A stretch of DNA of 64,000 nt from NCBI RefSeq assembly GCF_002775205.1, contig NC_036456.1, forward strand, positions 25,703,850 through 25,767,849. The letters are read 5' to 3'. The stretch comes from Xiphophorus maculatus. Lineage: Eukaryota > Chordata > Actinopteri > Cyprinodontiformes > Poeciliidae. This document shows positions 58,717 through 64,000 of this stretch, piece by piece; position 1 is the first letter of the stretch; every line of letters begins with the position of its first letter. Below the pieces are notes generated by a model. It saw nothing but the letters and a program-made list of their open reading frames with translations, searched no databases and was not told the DNA's origin. Both the position numbers and the translations under genes were made by a program.

Positions 58717-59379
58717 CTGCAATTCTATAAAAGCAAAGAAAAGCTGAAAAGTTTAAAGAAACAGAGATTGGGGTTAGCGACTGGGGCTATACTTTAGCTT
58801 GGTGGATGAATGAAATCCAAGAATTAGAGGTTCCCTGCCTATTAGCCAACTCTTCTCACATAAGTGAGAAAGAATAGAAGACCAATGTTTCCACTATTTA
58901 AGAATGAATGGAGGAAACATTGTCACTGGAATTAATACAGCCCTAGAATTTGTTTGTTTTGATTTTGTTGTATTTGATAAGCAACTAAGAAAGTCTTTTA
59001 GCCACCACAGGTTTGTCATTTTAGATGGCTGTATCTGTTGGAACCTTCTGGTTTACTACAACTGGCCATAATTTTTATAATACAATCAGTTTTAAGAGAA
59101 TAAAATTATATTTGTCTTGACAAGTCCTAAAACTCAAATAATCTGTAACAGAGCTTCCTGACTAGTAATAAGTCTAATAAAGACCTGGAACCTAGAGCAG
59201 AAAGGTTGCATTTTAAAATATGTTAATCTCAACAAACATGGATAAAGCATTTGCCTCTCCCTTTCTAATGGCACATTTCTGAATTAATGTGAAGTAAAAA
59301 AAATACAATGCATAATTGTGTCTGATTTTCAATATTTTGTTATTTTATTTATTTCAGACAACAGAAAGGGGGGGCGGAG

Positions 59380-60180
59380 GGGACAGTACTCCGATGTTGT
59401 TACATAACCGGTAAAATCTGGTTTAGGATTTTCAAAATAAAAGATCCGGAAGTAGTTCATTATTTCTTGCGCGGCCCGGACCACTGAGTTAGATGATTCT
59501 TCGGGTGGGAAAATCCCACCGGAAAAATCCCGTATAAACTGTTTCACAGCTCCATCCAAACAGCCTTCATGACAGTAGGGAGTTGTTACAGAGCTGCTCG
59601 GCAAACGGGGGGAAGGAAACCGAGCTATAATGGGGCTGTGCTAGCGCCATTTGACCTGGAAAACCATATGCAGCATAAACAATTCTCAAGCAAACATTAA
59701 AATCACAGAATATAGTAAAACAAATATTAAATAATCATTGAGACGCATCCTTAAATATGTTATATCGCTATAACACCTCATTTTTCATTCGGCTTCGTCA
59801 GCAGTCGATAAATGTTACAGATTAATTTTATATTAAGCAACGTTGATGCTAATATTTCCCTCGGCTACATGGGAGCACAAACGGTCAAAATGAAACCCGA
59901 AAGCAGCGACTTCTCATCATTCTGCATTTTTTACATTCACTTCAGTTACATACCACTCGGTAAAAGTGTGGTAAAAGTCCACTTATCACAACTCAAACAG
60001 CTCCACGGGTCGATCAAAGATTTATTTTTAGCCTCCTCCATTCACGACTTTCGTTCCTAGCATCGGTGAACGGATATGACCTTTAGGTGTTTCCGGTTTG
60101 AGAAACTTCAGTGTAAAAGCATGAAAGCGAAGAACCAGAGAAGGGGTCCGCACCATTTTCACGACGGCGTATGCCGGAAA
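59380..60180 (-). promoter_or_regulatory. Putative znf638 promoter and first-exon region
   Basis: The region between the two ZNF638-like genes is locally GC-rich. It holds a consensus ETS/GABP site (CCGGAAGT, 59446-59453) and a YY1-like CAAATGGCGC (minus strand, about 59643-59652), as in TATA-less housekeeping promoters. An acceptor (aattgcag) at about 58717-58719 precedes the first coding exon, so an untranslated first exon is expected upstream. I could not fix its donor; ggtatgt near 59949 is one candidate. The ATG-less frame at 59329-59604 is probably leader or chance. Confidence 0.4.
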
Positions 60181-60810
60181 AATCACCTTTACAATCACAA
60201 CATACATTTTAGCCCCAAGAACAAACTAAAACTTTAGAATTTTACATGACTTATACATATAAGCTATAGAAAATTCGTCATTTAGTGCCTTAAGACGAAA
60301 AGCATTTTAAACATGCACCTAATGACAATAAAGGAACTCAATGCAATTATTCCAATAAAAAAACTATTTTGCATTTGTTTTAAAACTAAGCTTAAAAATG
60401 ATATTTAAAAACCATAAGTGACTATCATTTTTCATTTAAAAGCAATACTGGATTTAGAAATTCAGATCAAATTCTTAAAGTCAGATATTACTCTTAAGTT
60501 TTGATTAAGGCCTTTAAGGCGAAAAACAGAAGTTCAATTTTAATATGAACAAGAAAAAAAAATTCAGGTTAAAAAGTGGCAAAAAAAAAAAAGTAGTAAG
60601 ACATAAAGAAAAATGGCTCATATGTGTGGCACATACACCAAAAAACCCAGTGATGTTTTAATTCGTTTTTAATCATCTCAGTCATCAGTAAAGTCACAAC
60701 AGAAAAGGATTCAAAATGACAAACAACCTTTAATCACTCACACAGTTCAAAATTAACTTTCAAATCAGATAATTACACTTTATGAATTTGTTTACATGTG
60801 ACAATGCGTT

Positions 60811-60816
60811 TTTATT
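60811..60816 (-). terminator. ZNF638-like paralogue poly(A) signal candidate
   Basis: AATAAA on the minus strand about 590 bp after the paralogue stop codon at 61401-61403, before the znf638 promoter region. Candidate only. Confidence 0.35.
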
Positions 60817-61400
60817 GTATTTTTAAATAAATGTAAAGAAATGAAACAACCTATTGGACCCTTGTTTAAAGAGAAAAGTCACAACATAAACAAAAGCTGA
60901 GTCTCATAACTGCCAAACTAAATGCAGAACAGGAGCTTCCATTAGCCAGGTACTGTTAGTAAGTCATGCTTAAATAAAACTGAACTCAACTTTGCATGAA
61001 ACTGATGCACTATGCTGTGACACTGATTGACAAATTCCTGTGCAAAAGTTGATGTAACGTAACCTTTTGATTTGTAGAATAAATCTATCATTTGAACAGT
61101 CCACATTAGTAAACAGTATTTCATTTACTGCCTGTTTATCTCAAAATTTACTGAGTCGGCAATAACTGTTAGTTATTTTTCTTCCTAATTAAGTTAGGAG
61201 CAAACTACTCCAAAATATGTATATTTGCCACTCTTAGCTGTGGAATACATAACTTATGTATAAAGAAGGTACAAGAAACTCATGAAATACCGAAAGATTT
61301 AAGAAAAAAAAGATAAAGAACCTAAAAGTTACAGCTCAGACCATCATGGGTGCTGGAAAGCTTTGGTGGTTTCTCATGTTCCAGGAAAATAATCTGCAGT

Positions 61401-64000
61401 TTAAGCTGATCCGTCCGAGAGCGAGCCTTGGACATTTTGTTGAAGTCTCTGGTAATAGTTCTGAGAAAGAGGAATGGAAGACAATGAAAGACCAGGATTG
61501 AGTAAAGGTTTTGTGTTATAAACTTTGAGCCTGTTTGTGCGTACCTTCAGGTTGTCGTAGTGCTCCTGGCTGCTGCAGTGGATTTCCTTGGCCGTATCCT
61601 CGTTTAAGTAAAAAACAGAACACAAACTGCAGAAAAACCCAGACGTGGGATTCACAAATTCCTTACCTGGGCGGGAAAAGGAAGAAAACAGGAAATGATT
61701 CCCTTCCATTTTGCATCTATTTTTCTTGTTTTGGTATTTTAATGTGTGTGTTTCTCACCCAGAGGATTTTTGGGATTAAACGGCGGCAGCTGGAGGCTCA
61801 CAGAGACACTCGGAGGCTGAGAGCGAGATCGTTTTGCTTCGGGTCCAGTCGGCTCCTGCTTCCGTTTATCCACAACTAACAGAACAAAGATCATGAATAC
61901 AGGGTGAAGTCTTCCCCACTTATTTTACCTCAGATTTCAAATTTAAGCAGTAAAACCTGTTTTACAATTTGGAAACAGTTGAAACTGTACACCAACTGGC
62001 CTAGGTTAAAATATTAAAAAATATATTTTTGCTGGCAATATGACAGGTAGGCCGTAACTACACATTCATATTGGCTTTTCTACAAACCTGTTGAAGCTGC
62101 TCACAATTATTTTTTAAAGTATTCTATCGTAAATACATGCATGGTGGTTCATTGCAAGGTTGCATTAATTTGCTGTGAAGCAAACTGTAATTAATCGCAA
62201 TTTATTGCATTTTAATCAAAAGACATATATAATTGACAGAATAAGCAATATTTTCAATAAATTATTAAATAAATAGACATATGAGCTCAACAATAAAGAC
62301 ATTTATTGCTTGTAATCTATTATTTAGATGATTCAACCATTAGACTGGTGCAAAGTGCTAATATACACATTTGATTTTCAGGTGTTTCAACAACCCCTGA
62401 TATTCATGGATCTTTGAAAAAATCCTTCTTTAGAAATGCGGCTTTTGGGACATCAGCCCGTTTCGTGGCGTTTAACATGTTATGTACCTTCAACACCGGT
62501 CCTTCTGTGCTCTCGTCTCTCTGCTTCCTCAAATCCCAATTTCAGTCCATCTTTAGGCAGAGGTTGATGTTCGGTAGAAGCAGCTTCGGTGTTCTTCCCC
62601 TCCTCTATCCTCTGGGTCTCACACTGAAAGTCACCTGATGGACCAGATGTGTTCAGAGTCGAGGAAGAATCCAGTGAAGCAGAGGGGAGGGATTTATTTT
62701 CTTCCTCTTCTTGTCTATGTTTTTCTTCCTTCACTGTTTTGCCTCTGGCAGATTTTCTCACTGTAAAAGGAAATTAGTAAATTGAGTTTAAAGCTTTACT
62801 GTCTGATTGAAGCTTTAAACAGTTGTGTTTGTGTTACCAGGAGTCAGTCGGCTTCTCTTCCTGGGTCGACCTCTTCTTGTTACTGCCTCCTTTTCCTCCT
62901 CTTCCTCAATCTCTCCCACCTCATCAACAGTGACAAAGTTCCCACCTTCCTCTAAAACAAAAGATTAAACCATTTCATACTCGTATTCAAAATATTCTTT
63001 TCAAAACTGAGTTTTAGATTAAGAACAGAGTTATGCAAAACAGAAAACATTAAAAATGTTAAACACAATATAGACTTATAAAAATAAATGTTTCAATATG
63101 CTCCACAGGTAAAAATGTATGCCACCAGTTGTACCTAAAGTTGTACCACTTTGAGGCAATTAGGCCAAAACTATTTCTATTGAGAGATTTATTTCCACTA
63201 CAGTAGAATAAACTGGAGTCTATAAAACAAAATAAATCTTAGGGTGTTTTCACGCTCAATAGTTTGGTAGACTCGGTTCGATTCGGGACTAAAATTGCAA
63301 CATTTGTTACATTTTGAACTGGTGCGGTTCGCTTTCACACGGCACTGTGACAAACAAACAAAATCCTTTGAGCGCCTTGTTTTCCTCCTCGCCTGTGAGG
63401 GCGCTGGACCAAGAACCACTGAATGAAACGACACAAGGAAAATGTTTCTGTGGCTAAGGTCCAGCAGTGAACGCCAGGACGCTTGTTTTACCAGGCAGAA
63501 TTAGTGGTTTAATAAGTTAACGTCAGCCTCAGTTCAGGATTTTCAGCATAATGAAGCTGGTTACTCTTTACCTAGACCTGTTGCCATGGTTACTTGTGCA
63601 GGAAATCTAACCCTCTCGATATGAGATTAAACCAAAAAGATTGATGGCAAAGTCTTCGAAGGACATTTGTCACAAACCTGTGATGTCATCAAGTTTATGT
63701 TTAGAAGAGCTTGAAGGTTCTTTTGGATGATTATCGTCATCTTTGTTGTCCTCAATCTGGGTGGTTTCTGTCGAAGTTGGCAAGGTCTAAAAGGAGGCAA
63801 ACAAGCCAGTGAGATTCATGATGTCATCTGTGACATAATATTCGATTCAAACAAGCTATAGTTGGATCTCAACCATACCTCTGACTTTAGAGAGTCCTTG
63901 AATTGGCTCTCCAGACTCTGAGGCGGGGCTTCAAGCTGTCCTTCCTCTTCCTCAACAATCTCATCCAATGTAACGAGATCCTGCAGTTCTCCCTCTGCGA
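61401..64000 (-). CDS. ZNF638-like paralogue, 3' portion (7 exons, runs off right edge)
   Basis: Exons: 63879..>64000, 63678..63786, 62838..62951, 62488..62760, 61759..61875, 61545..61666, 61401..61460, with TAA at 61401-61403. Phases are consistent throughout. The last exons mirror znf638. The 117-nt exon (VVDKRKQEP ... LQLPPFNPKNPL) and 122-nt exon (GKEFVNPTSGFFCSLC, HCSSQEHY) have exactly the same lengths as znf638 exons 46658..46774 and 46433..46554. The 109-nt exon (SSSSKHKLDDIT) matches the 106-nt exon ending [10 protein letters not shown]. Acidic exons carry LVTLDEIVEEEE and NFVTVDEVGEIEEEE. An AT-hook-like RRGRPRKR follows the second. The matrin-type C2H2 finger is complete. The RRM and N-terminus, if present, are beyond the window. 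It sits upstream of znf638 in the same orientation, so tandem duplication is inferred. Confidence 0.8.

Larger units (their letters stand above)
58717..61400. other. Region between ZNF638-like genes
   Basis: Contains the znf638 promoter candidate (59380-60180) and the presumed 3' UTR of the paralogue (60811-61400). The 82-codon plus-strand frame at 59812-60060 has no domain. Confidence 0.5.

Noticed and set aside
59329-59604. 91-codon minus-strand frame in the znf638 promoter region
   Set aside because: Starts at TTG with no in-frame upstream ATG. It may be leader sequence but cannot be supported as a protein.

Overview
The window is nuclear DNA of a ray-finned (teleost) fish. The evidence is long introns with consensus splice sites, dense teleost-type transposon debris, a ZNF638 orthologue, and no prokaryotic signals. 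Species cannot be fixed from the sequence. All recognisable genes lie on the minus strand. The models below were built by eye, joining exons by reading frame, splice sites and intron phase. Each full model sums to an intact reading frame.

Region 1 (1-44.4 kb) is a head-to-tail tandem cluster of four paralogous secreted-protein genes, called A to D here. Transcription runs from high to low coordinates: D 44379-38366, C 35663-16753, B 13856-4918, and A 2142 to beyond the left edge. Each has a signal peptide exon followed by a conserved series of coding exons (about 188, 138, 142, 178, 142, 138, 50, variable, 77 and terminal nt) with the same phases. I do not recognise a named family. B and C share nearly identical promoters, first exons and first introns, but a short patch of exon 2 is sharply diverged. 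The last intron of gene C is 12.4 kb. It holds a five-unit tandem array (about 16992-29032) of a 2.2-2.7 kb repeat plus four copies of a 55-bp tail repeat. Every unit carries a GC-box/CRE pair and a fold-back hairpin with two divergent CTCF-like motifs. Paired empty and filled sites between B and C show that a Tc1/mariner copy and a hAT-type copy inserted after the duplication.

Region 2 (46.3-58.7 kb) is a complete znf638 gene, predicted at 2155 aa in 17 coding exons. It encodes an N-terminal conserved block, a matrin-type zinc finger, an RS-like region built on a 60-bp minisatellite, an RRM split over two exons, a 2.56-kb acidic/basic repeat exon, and a C-terminal matrin-type finger.

Region 3 (61.4-64.0 kb) is the 3' end of a second ZNF638-like gene in tandem. 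Its last exons have the same lengths and phases as those of znf638. The start lies beyond the right edge.

The intergenic and intronic remainder is mostly dispersed repeats: SINE-like copies with a pol III B box, piggyBac-type, hAT-type and other MITEs, microsatellites, and a CTAG-rich degenerate array at 45.4-45.7 kb.
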